Shown here: piece by piece, positions 36,266 to 45,357 of the stretch | Numbering within the stretch: position 1 is the stretch's first letter | Layout: each line of letters starts with the position of its first letter | From: an uncultured Acidobacteriia bacterium | GTDB taxonomy: Bacteria; Acidobacteriota; Terriglobia; Bryobacterales; Bryobacteraceae | DNA length: 64,000 nucleotides | Assembly (NCBI GenBank): GCA_903881085.1 | Contig: CAIRSA010000527.1 | Location: 1-64,000, forward strand | Reading direction: 5' to 3' | Position numbers and translations under genes: made by a program | Notes under the pieces: model-generated | Told to the model about the DNA's origin: nothing | Database searches by the model: none | What the model saw: the letters and a program-made list of their open reading frames with translations, nothing else

Positions 36266-36356
36266 CTGTGCTTATCCGTGGTTAATTTCTTAGCGCTGTT
36301 TTCAGGTTGATAAGCTCAAGATTATTAACCACCGATAAGCACAGATGGACTCAGAT
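36254..36356. repeat. Large inverted repeat, GTGTCCATCTGTG family, containing the GxxExxY start
   Basis: Arms 36254-36286 and 36324-36356 are reverse complements with only about four mismatches over 33 bases; the loop is 37 bases. It is related in sequence to the copy at 15430-15555. Read on the minus strand, the left arm encodes the first residues (MDTEL) of the GxxExxY gene, so repeat and gene are physically joined. Confidence 0.8.
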
Positions 36357-36542
36357 CACAAGGCTGGCCATTGACCAACCGATGGCAAGCCCTTGCAGTG
36401 AGGCGAAACAGAAACCGCCACGCCGTGCCGGTTTCCCCATTTCGAAGGGACTGCGCAAGGCTCGTCAGGCTTGCGCCATCGCGACCAAGCATCGAGCAAA
36501 ATGGCCATATTGCTAAACTCGATCCATGATAGAGTGCATCTG

Positions 36543-36941
36543 ATGAAACTCTTCGCCCTAACCATCCTCCTAACCGCATCCCTAACCGCCCAGCCCACCA
36601 GCCCCGACGTCACCGGCCGCTGGACCGGCACGGCCGACTCCACCGACCAGGCCGGCACCAGGCGCCAGGAAAAACAAGCGCTCGAAATCCGCCTCGAAGA
36701 TGGCAAGCTCACCGCCTATCGCATCAACAAAGAGGGCAAGCCAGGCGCGAAGATGGAAGTCCAGCAGGCGGGCGCGAAAATCAACATCTACTACTATCTG
36801 GAGTTCGAAGGCGGCGAGCCTCTGCGCTGGAAGCTGGAACTGAAAGACGGCGCACTCACCGGCACATTCTCAGCCCAGCACCACAACCCCGCCAAGTGGA
36901 TCTACGACCGCATCGGCGCTATCACAATGGTCAAGCAATAA
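36543..36941 (+). CDS. Small secreted protein of unknown function
   Basis: 132 residues with a signal peptide (MKLFALTILLTASLTAQ). The mature part (DVTGRWTGTADS...GKLTAYRINKEG...LRWKLELKDGALTGTFSA) is a small all-beta domain of the type common in Acidobacteria, probably lipocalin-like. No partner gene is seen and I cannot assign a function. The ATG at 36543 places the signal peptide first; the longer frame upstream is non-coding. Confidence 0.7.
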   Translation: MKLFALTILLTASLTAQPTSPDVTGRWTGTADSTDQAGTRRQEKQALEIRLEDGKLTAYRINKEGKPGAKMEVQQAGAKINIYYYLEFEGGEPLRWKLELKDGALTGTFSAQHHNPAKWIYDRIGAITMVKQ

Positions 36942-36947
36942 CCCCAC

Positions 36948-36978
36948 AAAAAAAGGCCGGTCCCCGAAGGAACCGGCC
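36948..36978 (-). terminator. Rho-independent terminator for the minus-strand unit
   Basis: The stem GGCCGGT with ACCGGCC (36955-36961, 36972-36978) is followed on the minus strand by seven T's (36948-36954). It lies downstream of the gene ending at 37146 and just after the convergent secreted gene. Confidence 0.75.
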
Positions 36979-37145
36979 AATCAATTTGGCAAGGCAGATG
37001 TGCTCCCCAACCGTCCTCCGACTCAATTGGTAAGCACCTATTCAAGATGCCACACATTGCGAAAAATGAGAACCTTAGCGGGACGCAAAAAGTACCGAAC
37101 TATTCCTCTGGACTCAGCAGGAAGTAGCCTGCTGGTACGACCGGG

Positions 37146-37649
37146 CTAATTGCGAATTCCAACGCCGTCGGTGCGCCCGGCCAGCGGCTTTACCAGCGTT
37201 CCGCCGCACACGCCCACACCCACATTCAACAACGCCAGCAGGAAGTTGTAGAACACGCCATAGATCACCTGCTCAGTCACCGCCTGCCTGCCCGGCATAC
37301 GGAACCCATAAGGCAACTCCTTCGAAAGTTGCACTCGCAAGCCGTTGGGCAGCACGCGCCCCGTGCGGTCGCGCTGATTCGCCACGGCCAGCGGCGTCTG
37401 CAACACCAGCCCCGTCGTGCCGTCCACATAGTAGGAGCAGCGCGAGAACCATCCCAGGTTTCCCGGGTCCGCCGCATCGAACAGCAATAGCGGCGAATCG
37501 CGGCCGGGGGCCGTCAGGTCCAGAACCACGTGACGCTTGGTATCTTCCAGGCGGTGTTCAAACCCCGCCTGCTTGATGATGTTGACGATGAAATCGAGAT
37601 CGAACTCGAGCAACACCATCTTATGCTTGCCTACCTGCACCAGTTGCAT
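37146..37649 (-). CDS. Conserved protein of unknown function
   Basis: 167 residues without a signal peptide. Features seen: an N-terminal DLDFIVNIIKQAGFEHRLEDTKRHVVLDL segment, a middle LLFDAADPGNLGWFSRCSYYVD stretch and a hydrophobic C-terminal part (VIYGVFYNFLLALLNVGVGVCGGTLV) that could be one membrane helix. I do not recognise it. It begins six bases after the macrodomain gene and is the last gene of that operon. Confidence 0.65.
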   Translation of the reverse strand: MQLVQVGKHKMVLLEFDLDFIVNIIKQAGFEHRLEDTKRHVVLDLTAPGRDSPLLLFDAADPGNLGWFSRCSYYVDGTTGLVLQTPLAVANQRDRTGRVLPNGLRVQLSKELPYGFRMPGRQAVTEQVIYGVFYNFLLALLNVGVGVCGGTLVKPLAGRTDGVGIRN

Positions 37650-37655
37650 GAAATT

Positions 37656-38189
37656 CTATTTTACGACGAGCGCGTCCTTAAATGCGTCGAAAGCAATTCT
37701 ACCAAATAAAACGAAAGTGATTTTCCGGACACTCGTCTCCGGTTTTGCGAAATGCACGCAGGCGTTTTCGATGGCGATCTTCGCCGCGGCCTCCATCGGA
37801 TAGCCATAAATCCCTGTGCTAATCGATGGAAACGCGATCGATTTCACATGCCGCTCTTCGGCCATCTGCAGGCACGTCCAATAGCAGGAGTTCAGCAGGT
37901 CGGCCTCATAGCGCGCACCGCCACGCCACACGGGGCCCACGGCGTGGAAGACAAATTTCGCCCGCAACTTCCCCGCGCCCGTTGCCACCGCCGTGCCCGT
38001 GGGGCAGCTGTCGTAGCGCCGCAGTTCCTGCATCAGCGACGGCCCGGCCGCGCGATGAATAGCTCCATCCACGCCTCCGCCGCCGGCCAGCGCGGAATTC
38101 GCTGCGTTCACGATCGCGTCCGCTTCGATCTTTGTAATGTCGCCTTCCACCAGTTCAATCACCTGGCCGCCCGGAAACTCTTTTGTCAT
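37656..38189 (-). CDS. Macrodomain protein (ADP-ribose / O-acetyl-ADP-ribose hydrolase type)
   Basis: 177 residues covering one macrodomain: EGDITKIEADAIVNAANSALAGGGGVDGAIHRAAG (ADP-ribose loop and catalytic Asn/Asp of MacroD type) and FPSISTGIYGYP (second loop). MacroD enzymes remove mono-ADP-ribose from proteins or deacetylate O-acetyl-ADP-ribose. It overlaps the oxidoreductase stop by four bases (ATGA). Substrates in the host are unknown. Confidence 0.93.
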   Translation of the reverse strand: MTKEFPGGQVIELVEGDITKIEADAIVNAANSALAGGGGVDGAIHRAAGPSLMQELRRYDSCPTGTAVATGAGKLRAKFVFHAVGPVWRGGARYEADLLNSCYWTCLQMAEERHVKSIAFPSISTGIYGYPMEAAAKIAIENACVHFAKPETSVRKITFVLFGRIAFDAFKDALVVK

Positions 38190-39163
38190 GGGATCACCAA
38201 TACAGACTTTCCCGCAATCTTGCGGTCCGCCAATTCGCGCAGTGCATACGGCGCTTCCGATAGCGGCAAGGTGCGCCCAACCACCGGACGAATCTTCTTT
38301 TCGTTGAACAGCTCACACATGCGGGTATGGGTCTGCTGCACATAGCCCGGCTTATCGGAAACGTATTGGCCCCAGAATACACCCACCAGCGACATGTTCT
38401 TCAACAGTACGCGATTTGCTGCGATGCTGGGAATCGTGCCGCTGGCGAAACCGATCACCAGCAACCGGCCTTCCGGAGCAATGCACTTCGTCGAAAGCTC
38501 CAGCACGGCGCCGCCCACTGGATCGTAGATCACGTCCGCACCGTGGCCAGCGGTCAGTTCCTTAACTTGATTCACCCACGACGCATCGCTGTAACCGATG
38601 GCGTGATCTGCACCCTGCTTGAGGCAGAACGCGCGTTTCTCATCGCTGCCCGCGGTGGCGATCACGCGTGCACCGCGAGCCTTCGCCAATTGGATCGCCG
38701 ACATTCCCACGCCGCTTGCGCCGGCATGCACCAGCACCCATTCGCCTTCCGTCAATCGTGCCCGGTGATCCAGTGCGAACCAGGAGGTGTGATACACAAT
38801 CGGCATCGCCGCAGCCTGTTCGAACGTCATCGCATCCGGAATCACCATCGTGCGGTCCGCCGCCGCGATGGAGTATTCGGCAAACGCACTCAGCAGCGGA
38901 AGCGCGGCCACGCGCATCCCCGGCGTAAGGTCTTCGACGCCGCTGCCTACCGCATCGATAACGCCTGCGACCTCGGCCCCCGGCGTAAATGGAAACGGCG
39001 GCTTCACCTGGTATTTACCGCCAATCTGAAGCACATCGAAAAAATTTAACGCTGCGGCGTGATTGCGGATGCGCACCTGGCGCGGCCCCGGCTCGGGCAT
39101 CGCCACATCGCAAAACAGCATATCTTCCGGCTCACACCACTGGTGTACCTGCCAAGCTTTCAT
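38186..39163 (-). CDS. Zinc-independent quinone oxidoreductase (MDR family)
   Basis: 325 residues of the medium-chain dehydrogenase/reductase family without the structural or catalytic zinc Cys/His sites. GroES-like start (MKAWQVHQW...NFFDVLQIGGKY), NADPH loop VLVHAGASGVGMSAIQLAKARGARV, and the GGAVLELS...GRLLVIGFASG stretch of QOR enzymes. It reduces quinones or enones with NADPH. The ATG at 39163 is chosen because the family starts at this point. It leads an operon with the macrodomain and an unknown protein. Confidence 0.9.
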   Translation of the reverse strand: MKAWQVHQWCEPEDMLFCDVAMPEPGPRQVRIRNHAAALNFFDVLQIGGKYQVKPPFPFTPGAEVAGVIDAVGSGVEDLTPGMRVAALPLLSAFAEYSIAAADRTMVIPDAMTFEQAAAMPIVYHTSWFALDHRARLTEGEWVLVHAGASGVGMSAIQLAKARGARVIATAGSDEKRAFCLKQGADHAIGYSDASWVNQVKELTAGHGADVIYDPVGGAVLELSTKCIAPEGRLLVIGFASGTIPSIAANRVLLKNMSLVGVFWGQYVSDKPGYVQQTHTRMCELFNEKKIRPVVGRTLPLSEAPYALRELADRKIAGKSVLVIP

Positions 39164-39229
39164 TGGTACATGATATCCAAGTCCAAGCGGCAAGGCGCTG
39201 GACCCGCATGGAATGCTAAAATACACTGC

Positions 39230-40573
39230 TTGAAGATTCGCTTCCGATTAAAGTGGTCGCGCGCGGTAAAGGCCGAACCGGAGTACGAGCCGGAAGTACC
39301 CGCTCCGCGAGATGCGCCAGCGGTGATGAGCGTGCAGGCGCTGGCGAAGTCCGTGCTTGCCGAGGCGCCTGCGTCCACAACTGTTGAGCCCACGCCCATC
39401 GAGGCCATTCCGCAGCCGGCCGTATTTCAAGCCACCCACGATGAGGAAGGCAGCAGGGAAGCGCCTTGGTACCTGTGGTGGATGGCGTTTACGTGCACGC
39501 TGGCAAATTTGGGCATGCATCTGGATGCATCCTGGCACAACTCCGTGGGCACGGATATCTTCCCGTCATTCCCTCATCTTCTGATCTTCTTGAGTGGCCT
39601 GTGCGCAGCTTTGGGCTGCGGCTCCGTGCTTGCGCAGGGAACATATTTCCGCGCCCGCTTTCAACGCTCGGAAACGGTCCGCATGTGGGGATTTCGAGCT
39701 CCGTTGGGGGCCTTTGTAGGACTGTGGGGAGTCGTAGCCATGATCGCCGCCGCGCCCATGGACCGGTTCTGGCACAAAGCATTCGGCCTCGAAAACCGCA
39801 TCTCGGTTCCGCCGCATGGACTGCTGCTGGTGGGTCTGTTCGCCATTCAATTCGGCTCGCTGCTTCTGGTTACAGCTCGATTGAACCGGAGTAGAGGCAA
39901 ATCGCTCGGGGCTTTAGATTCACTTCAAATGTATGGCGGCGCAATGATACTCGTCCTTGCAATGGTGGCACTGAGCGACCCGATCGCCAGGCCGTTCATG
40001 CATAGTCCAGTGCTATACCGGGTGATCTGCTTTGCGGTCCCGCCCATATTGATGTCGTCAGCCGTTGCCGCAAACCGCAGAATGGCGGCAACCTGGGTCA
40101 CCGCCATCTACAGCATTTTCTCGCTGGTAATGCTCTGGAGCCTGCCTCTAATCGCGGCCACGCCAAAAGCCGCACCGGTTTTGAGCGATGTGCGTTTCCT
40201 GGTGCCGCTGGAGTTCCCGCTGCTGTTGATCGTCCCAGCCATCGCCATCGATCTTTTGTTGCTCCAATTGAAATCGTTCAACCGTTTAATTCTAAGCCTC
40301 CTGGCGGGCCCCATATTCTTCGCCCTGATGGTTGGGGCACAGTGGCACTTCGCTGACTTCCTGCAATCGCCAGCTGCAGACAACTGGTTTTTCGGAGGAG
40401 GTTATTTGGGAATTGGAGTAAGCCCGCTAAGTCTGCTCGCCACGCACAAGTTCTTTGGGGATCCAGAGGCGCCTGCACTCCGGCTGCATATGGGCGTGGC
40501 GCTGCTATTGGCAGTGTTCTCCACATGGTTTGGAATGCTCTGCGGCGATTGGATGAGGCGGTTGCGAAGATGA
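39230..40573 (+). CDS. Multi-pass membrane protein of unknown function
   Basis: About 447 residues. A short basic N-terminus, an Ala/Pro/Glu-rich linker (about 20-75) and then about ten transmembrane segments (for example WYLWWMAFTCTLANLGMHL, LLIFLSGLCAALGCGSVLA, GAFVGLWGVVAMIAAAP, LLLVGLFAIQFGSLLLV). Histidines within or near membranes (LGMHLDASWHNSVG, RFWHKAFG, PPHGLLL) recall haem or copper membrane proteins, but I cannot name a family. The start is uncertain: TTG at 39230 or ATG at 39326. Its stop overlaps the next start (ATGA), so both products probably work together. Confidence 0.7.
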   Translation: MKIRFRLKWSRAVKAEPEYEPEVPAPRDAPAVMSVQALAKSVLAEAPASTTVEPTPIEAIPQPAVFQATHDEEGSREAPWYLWWMAFTCTLANLGMHLDASWHNSVGTDIFPSFPHLLIFLSGLCAALGCGSVLAQGTYFRARFQRSETVRMWGFRAPLGAFVGLWGVVAMIAAAPMDRFWHKAFGLENRISVPPHGLLLVGLFAIQFGSLLLVTARLNRSRGKSLGALDSLQMYGGAMILVLAMVALSDPIARPFMHSPVLYRVICFAVPPILMSSAVAANRRMAATWVTAIYSIFSLVMLWSLPLIAATPKAAPVLSDVRFLVPLEFPLLLIVPAIAIDLLLLQLKSFNRLILSLLAGPIFFALMVGAQWHFADFLQSPAADNWFFGGGYLGIGVSPLSLLATHKFFGDPEAPALRLHMGVALLLAVFSTWFGMLCGDWMRRLRR

Positions 40574-42024
40574 ACTCTAAGCACATTCGTCAACTGGCAT
40601 TCGCACTTTTGCTGCCAGCCGCTCTACATGCGCAACTGGGCAGTCCAGACGTCTTCCTCGATACCTCTGCCGGATCGTCCCGGATGACCATCTCGGTAAA
40701 AACGCCGCAAGCCATCCCCGGCATTGCATCCCTGGAAATCCAGTCCGAGGATAAGGCAGTTAATTCGCTGAAGATTGTGCCAATGCCCATCGGCGGAGAG
40801 GGCACTACATTTTTGGCCGAACCCCAATTCTTGACACGTTCCGAGCTCAGGCCCAATCTTTTCACGGGCTCCGTGACTATTTTGGCTCCAGGTTCCTGGA
40901 AGCTGCGAGTGGATGCCGATGGCGATCGCGGGCGCGGGATACTGTTTGTCCCCATTCCATTCGTGATGCGATCGGTGAGAAGCATGAGCATTGCTTATGC
41001 CGCCATGGTGTGGCTGCTATGTCTTTTGTTGGCCGCCGGGGCCGTCGCCATAGCGGGAGCCGGCGCACGAGAAGGAAGTCTACCTGTTGGCCAGGCGCCA
41101 GGGAGAATGGATAAAATCCGCGGGAGAATAGGCATGACGTTTGCGGCAGCCCTACTTGCCTTGGCTTTTTATGGCGGCTACAACTGGTGGAATGCCGAAG
41201 CGTCCCAATATGCGAAACAAGTTTATAGACCGCCCTCTTTTTTGATCGATGTGAATGCCGAAGGCACGATGTTCGCCTCGGTTACAAGCGACGGCTGGTC
41301 CAAGACCATCGGTGACCTGGTGCCGGAACAGGAACATTTCATGCATATGTTCGTTGTGAGTTTGCCGGCCATGGAAAAAGTGTGGCGAGTGCATCCGGAC
41401 ATGCAGGTTAGCGGCGTGTTCACCATGAAACTGCCGGCCATGGACGCGGGGAAATACTGGGCTTTCGGCGATATTTTGCATACCAATGGCTTTCCGGAAA
41501 CGGTCAGCACCGCCTTTGAATTGAAGGAACCAATAACGGGTGGACGCGCAGCGGGAGATGACTCACAAGCGTCCGCACCGCCCGCGGGAAAGAACACCGA
41601 TCCGGGCACATCTGTTTTGACCGAAAAGTACCGGGTCATTCTTGTCCATACCGACCAACAGATCAAGGCCGGAGAGACGACGCGCCTGCAATTCCGCATT
41701 GAAGGGCGCAACGGCCGCCCGGCGGAGGATCTGGAAATGTACTTGGGAATGCCGGCGCAAGCAGCAGTGATCAAACACGACCGCACCGTTTTTGCGCTGC
41801 TGAATCCTTCCGGCACGGCACCCATGGCGGCGGTCCGTTTGGTGAGCGCTCTGTTTGTGCGGCCTCCGGAAGACCACGCCTCGCACTCCATGAATATGGG
41901 GGTTCCAGCGGAATTCTCGATGCCGTATGCGTTCCCAAGCGCCGGGAATTACCGCATCTTCCTTCAGGTCAAGCGGCGCGGACTTGTGGAGACGGCGACC
42001 TTCGATGTAACGGCCGTGGAATAG
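40570..42024 (+). CDS. Membrane-anchored protein with YtkA/FixH-like domains
   Basis: 484 residues. Signal peptide (IRQLAFALLLPAALHAQ), a beta domain, two hydrophobic segments (about 143-165 and 190-205), then two beta domains resembling the YtkA/FixH-like modules of copper and cytochrome-oxidase biogenesis loci. The first (EQEHFMHMFVVSLPAMEKVWRVHPD ... GDILHTNGFPETV) keeps several His; the second (YLGMPAQAAVIKHDRTVFALLNPSGTAPMAA) has lost most of the His that homologues show at the same places. It is coupled to the upstream membrane protein. A role in metal or redox handling is an inference. Confidence 0.65.
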   Translation: MNSKHIRQLAFALLLPAALHAQLGSPDVFLDTSAGSSRMTISVKTPQAIPGIASLEIQSEDKAVNSLKIVPMPIGGEGTTFLAEPQFLTRSELRPNLFTGSVTILAPGSWKLRVDADGDRGRGILFVPIPFVMRSVRSMSIAYAAMVWLLCLLLAAGAVAIAGAGAREGSLPVGQAPGRMDKIRGRIGMTFAAALLALAFYGGYNWWNAEASQYAKQVYRPPSFLIDVNAEGTMFASVTSDGWSKTIGDLVPEQEHFMHMFVVSLPAMEKVWRVHPDMQVSGVFTMKLPAMDAGKYWAFGDILHTNGFPETVSTAFELKEPITGGRAAGDDSQASAPPAGKNTDPGTSVLTEKYRVILVHTDQQIKAGETTRLQFRIEGRNGRPAEDLEMYLGMPAQAAVIKHDRTVFALLNPSGTAPMAAVRLVSALFVRPPEDHASHSMNMGVPAEFSMPYAFPSAGNYRIFLQVKRRGLVETATFDVTAVE

Positions 42025-42088
42025 GGCTTTTTCGCGGTCCCCAGCGATCTGCGCCAAGTGATAGAGAATGCATCGCTTGCAATTGGAC

Positions 42089-42118
42089 TTGCGGATTGAC
42101 CCAAATACCCGGTAGAAT
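42089..42118 (+). promoter_or_regulatory. Possible promoter of the acpP operon
   Basis: TTGCGG (42089-42094), an 18-base spacer and TAGAAT (42113-42118), thirty bases before the acpP start. The -35 is weak. Confidence 0.3.
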
Positions 42119-42147
42119 CAGGAGTTTGATGACCCCTGGGAGGTTTC

Positions 42148-42384
42148 ATGTCGGTTGAGACAAAGGTAAAGCAGATCATCGTCGAGCAACTCGGTGTCGA
42201 TGAAGCACAAGTAGATATGACCGCGTCATTCGTCGACGATCTCGGCGCAGATTCGCTCGATATCGTTGAGCTGGTAATGGCTTTCGAAGAAGCGTTCGAT
42301 CTGGACATTCCGGACGAAGACGCGGAGAAGATTGCAACGGTTAAAGATGCTGTCGAATATATTGACGGCAAGAAGAAGTCCTGA
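42148..42384 (+). CDS. acpP: Acyl carrier protein
   Basis: 78 acidic residues of standard ACP length. The phosphopantetheine site is DSLD ([18 protein letters not shown]), and helix II/III residues are typical. It carries growing acyl chains in fatty-acid synthesis in the cytoplasm. A GGGAGG ribosome site precedes the ATG. It is the first gene of the acpP-fabF-etfB-etfA-hydrolase operon. Confidence 0.97.
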   Translation: MSVETKVKQIIVEQLGVDEAQVDMTASFVDDLGADSLDIVELVMAFEEAFDLDIPDEDAEKIATVKDAVEYIDGKKKS

Positions 42385-42402
42385 CGTAACCACATACATT
42401 TC

Positions 42403-43644
42403 ATGCAACGCAGAGTCGTAGTGACAGGTGTCGGTCTCGTCTCTTCGGTCGGGATCGGCACTGAACAAAACTGGGAGGCGCTGCGAAACAGTAAGAGCGG
42501 TATCGCGCGCATCACCCTGTTCGATCCCACAGCATTCGCTTGCCAGATTGCCGGCGAAGTGAAGAACTTTGATCCTGGTGTTTTCGTCGAAAAGAAGGAG
42601 ATCAAGAAGCAGGCTCGCTTTATGCAGTTTGCGATTGCCGCTTCCGACTTCGCGATGGAAGCATCGGGCCTGAAGGTCACCGAAGAGAATGCCGAACGGA
42701 TTGGCGTCTATGTTGGCAGCGGCATCGGTGGCTTCGAAGTCATCGAGCGCGAACACAAGAAGATGCTGGAAGGCGGTCCGGGGAAGATCTCCCCGTTCTT
42801 TATTCCAGCCACGATTGTGAACCTTGCCGCTGGCCATGTATCGATCCGCACCGGAGCGAAAGGCCCGAACTCCGCTACCGCAACGGCTTGCACTTCCGGC
42901 GCGCATGCGGTGGGTGATTCGTTCAAGATCATTCAGCGCGGCGATGCCGACGCCATGATCTGCGGCGGCGCCGAGGCGGCCATCACGCCAATGAGCGTGG
43001 GCGGCTTTGCGGCCATGCGGGCACTGTCTACTCGCAACAACGATCCGGAGAAGGCTTCGCGTCCATGGGACAAAGACCGCGACGGATTCGTGATGGGCGA
43101 AGGCGCTGGCTTGCTGATTCTGGAAGAACTGGAGTTTGCCAAGAAGCGCGGCGCGCCGATCCTGGCCGAGATTGTCGGCTACGGCATGAGCGGCGACGCC
43201 TACCATATCACCTCGCCTTCGGAAGATGGCGATGGCGGCTTCCGCGTGATGCGCAATGCGTTGAAAGACGCCGGTCTTGCGCCGGAAGCAGTGGATTACA
43301 TCAATGCCCACGGCACTTCCACCGAGATGGGCGACAAGATCGAAACCACCGCCGTGAAACGCTGCTTCGGCGAACACGCCTACAAACTGGCGGTGAGTTC
43401 CACGAAATCCATGACCGGCCATTTATTGGGCGGAGCGGGCGGGTTGGAAGCCGGTGTGGCTGTGCTAGCCATCCGCGATCAAATTGCACCGCCAACCATC
43501 AATCTGGAAGAACCAGGCGAAGGCTGCGATCTAGATTACGTGCCGAATGTGGCGCGAGAGATGAAGATCGACTACGCGCTTTCGAACTCGTTCGGCTTCG
43601 GCGGCACCAACGGCAGCCTCATATTCAAACGATTTACGGACTAA
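42403..43644 (+). CDS. fabF: Beta-ketoacyl-ACP synthase II
   Basis: 413 residues, the length of FabF. Active site Cys163 (TATACTSGAHA), His303 (NAHGTST), Lys335 and His340 (STKSMTGHLLGGAGG). It elongates acyl-ACP with malonyl-ACP. It lies 18 bases after acpP, the usual bacterial order. Confidence 0.97.
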   Translation: MQRRVVVTGVGLVSSVGIGTEQNWEALRNSKSGIARITLFDPTAFACQIAGEVKNFDPGVFVEKKEIKKQARFMQFAIAASDFAMEASGLKVTEENAERIGVYVGSGIGGFEVIEREHKKMLEGGPGKISPFFIPATIVNLAAGHVSIRTGAKGPNSATATACTSGAHAVGDSFKIIQRGDADAMICGGAEAAITPMSVGGFAAMRALSTRNNDPEKASRPWDKDRDGFVMGEGAGLLILEELEFAKKRGAPILAEIVGYGMSGDAYHITSPSEDGDGGFRVMRNALKDAGLAPEAVDYINAHGTSTEMGDKIETTAVKRCFGEHAYKLAVSSTKSMTGHLLGGAGGLEAGVAVLAIRDQIAPPTINLEEPGEGCDLDYVPNVAREMKIDYALSNSFGFGGTNGSLIFKRFTD

Positions 43645-43651
43645 CTAACGA

Positions 43652-44422
43652 ATGAAGATTATCGTCGCCATTAAGCAGGTTCCGGCGCGAGATTCCTCGT
43701 TGCAGGTCGACGGATCCGGCAAGTGGATCGAAGACTCCGACCTGACATTCGAGATCAACGAACCGGATGCCTATGCGCTCGAAGAGGCGCTGCAATTGAA
43801 AGAGAAGCACGGCGGAGAAGTCATTGCACTGTGCGCGGGCCCGAGCCGCGCCGGGCAGACCATCCGTGAAGCACTGGCCAAAGGCGCCGACCGGGCGATC
43901 CACATTGAGTCCGATAACCTGGAAGCGATGGATGCTCTGGGCGTGGCTCAACTGCTGGCCAACGCAGCGAAGGCCGAACAGCCGGACCTGTTGCTAACCG
44001 GACTGCAATCCGATGACCTGGGCTATGGACAGACCGGCGTTGTGATGGCTGAACTGATGGGCATGCCGCATGCAACCATCATCATGGCCGTTGAAAACGA
44101 CGGCGCGACCATCAAGGTGAAGCGCGAGTTGGAAGACGGCTGGTTCCAGAATGTGGAGATGCCGCTGCCGGCGATCCTGACCATTCAATCGGGCATCAAC
44201 AAGCTGCGTTACGCCACGCTGATGGGCATCAAGAAGGCCAAATCGAAAGAGATCAAAGTGGTGACGCCGGCTGATCTGGGTGGCGTGCCTGCATCGACAG
44301 TTCAGCTTGAGAAGGTCTATGTTCCGCAGCGCACCAAGCAGACGCAGATGAAGGAAGGCAATCCGAAAGAGGTTGCGGCGTGGCTGGTGGAGAAACTGAA
44401 ATTCGAGGTGCGGGTGATATGA
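43652..44422 (+). CDS. etfB: Electron transfer flavoprotein beta subunit
   Basis: 256 residues of the ETF-beta/FixA family (MKIIVAIKQVPARDSS, EINEPDAYALEEAL, GLQSDDLGYGQTGV, ADLGG near the C-terminus). With EtfA it takes electrons from acyl-CoA or other flavin dehydrogenases and passes them on to the quinone pool. It starts seven bases after fabF. Confidence 0.95.
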   Translation: MKIIVAIKQVPARDSSLQVDGSGKWIEDSDLTFEINEPDAYALEEALQLKEKHGGEVIALCAGPSRAGQTIREALAKGADRAIHIESDNLEAMDALGVAQLLANAAKAEQPDLLLTGLQSDDLGYGQTGVVMAELMGMPHATIIMAVENDGATIKVKRELEDGWFQNVEMPLPAILTIQSGINKLRYATLMGIKKAKSKEIKVVTPADLGGVPASTVQLEKVYVPQRTKQTQMKEGNPKEVAAWLVEKLKFEVRVI

Positions 44423-45357
44423 GCGTCCTGGTAATTCTGGAACATAAGCACCGCATGAGTTGGGAAACCCTGGCGGCCGCGCAGCAGATTGGCGCGGAGC
44501 TGGGCAAGCCGGTTATCGCGGCAGTGATCGGCGATGAGCCGGAGCTGGCAACGAAGAAGCTGGCGCAGGTTTACGCGATTCCGGCGATGACGTACACGGC
44601 CGATGGCTTCACGTCGGCGTATGAGCAGTTGATCAAGAAGGTGTCGCCTTCGGTGGTAATCTTCCCGCACACCTATCAGGTGCGCGACTTCGCTCCGAAG
44701 CTTGCCACGCGGTTCGGCAAGGTGCTGGTGAGCGATGTGGTGAAGTGCCGCATCGACGGCGGCAATCTGATCCTGGTTCGGCAACTGTTCCAGGGCAAGC
44801 TGAATGCGGACTATCGCTTCACGGGCGCCGATCCGGCCTTCGTTTCGATTCAGGCCGGCGCGTATCGCGTGGAGACGCTCGAAGCGGGCACTGCTCCGGT
44901 TGAAGTGTTCACTCCGGCGGCGACCGAGATCCGCAACAAGCCGCAGGATCCTTTCCGCGAATCGTCGCGGGCTGTGGACTTGACGGCGGCGGAGATCATT
45001 GTTTCCGTGGGCCGCGGCATCAAAGAGAAAGAGAACATCCCGATTGTGGAAGAGCTGGCTGCGGCGCTGGGCGCTGAGGTGGCAGCATCGAGGCCGATCT
45101 GCGACAACGGCTGGCTGCCGATGGAGCGCCAGGTGGGCAGTTCCGGGCAGACCGTCTCTCCCAAGGTGTACATCGCGGTGGGCATCAGCGGCGCGATTCA
45201 GCATCTGGTTGGCATGAAGGGTTCCAAGACCATCGTGGCGATCAACAAAGATGTGAACGCTCCGATCTTCGAAGTGGCCGATTATGGCGTAGTGGGCGAT
45301 CTGTTTGAGATCATCCCGGCCTTAATCGACGAGGTCAAAAAGGCAAAGGGCGCATGA
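44419..45357 (+). CDS. etfA: Electron transfer flavoprotein alpha subunit
   Basis: 312 residues. The N-terminal ETF-alpha domain is followed by the FAD-binding C-terminal domain (RQVGSSGQTVSPKVYIAVGISGAIQHLVGM ... FEVADYGVVGDLFEIIPAL). The ATG at 44419 overlaps the etfB stop (ATGA). No ETF-quinone oxidoreductase or acyl-CoA dehydrogenase gene is seen nearby. Confidence 0.95.
   Translation: MSVLVILEHKHRMSWETLAAAQQIGAELGKPVIAAVIGDEPELATKKLAQVYAIPAMTYTADGFTSAYEQLIKKVSPSVVIFPHTYQVRDFAPKLATRFGKVLVSDVVKCRIDGGNLILVRQLFQGKLNADYRFTGADPAFVSIQAGAYRVETLEAGTAPVEVFTPAATEIRNKPQDPFRESSRAVDLTAAEIIVSVGRGIKEKENIPIVEELAAALGAEVAASRPICDNGWLPMERQVGSSGQTVSPKVYIAVGISGAIQHLVGMKGSKTIVAINKDVNAPIFEVADYGVVGDLFEIIPALIDEVKKAKGA

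Noticed and set aside
36307-36579. Short frames across the inverted repeat and the leader of the secreted gene at 36543
   Set aside because: They read through the palindrome arms (TTDKHRWTQ type) and have no coding support; only the GxxExxY start on the minus strand is backed by homology.
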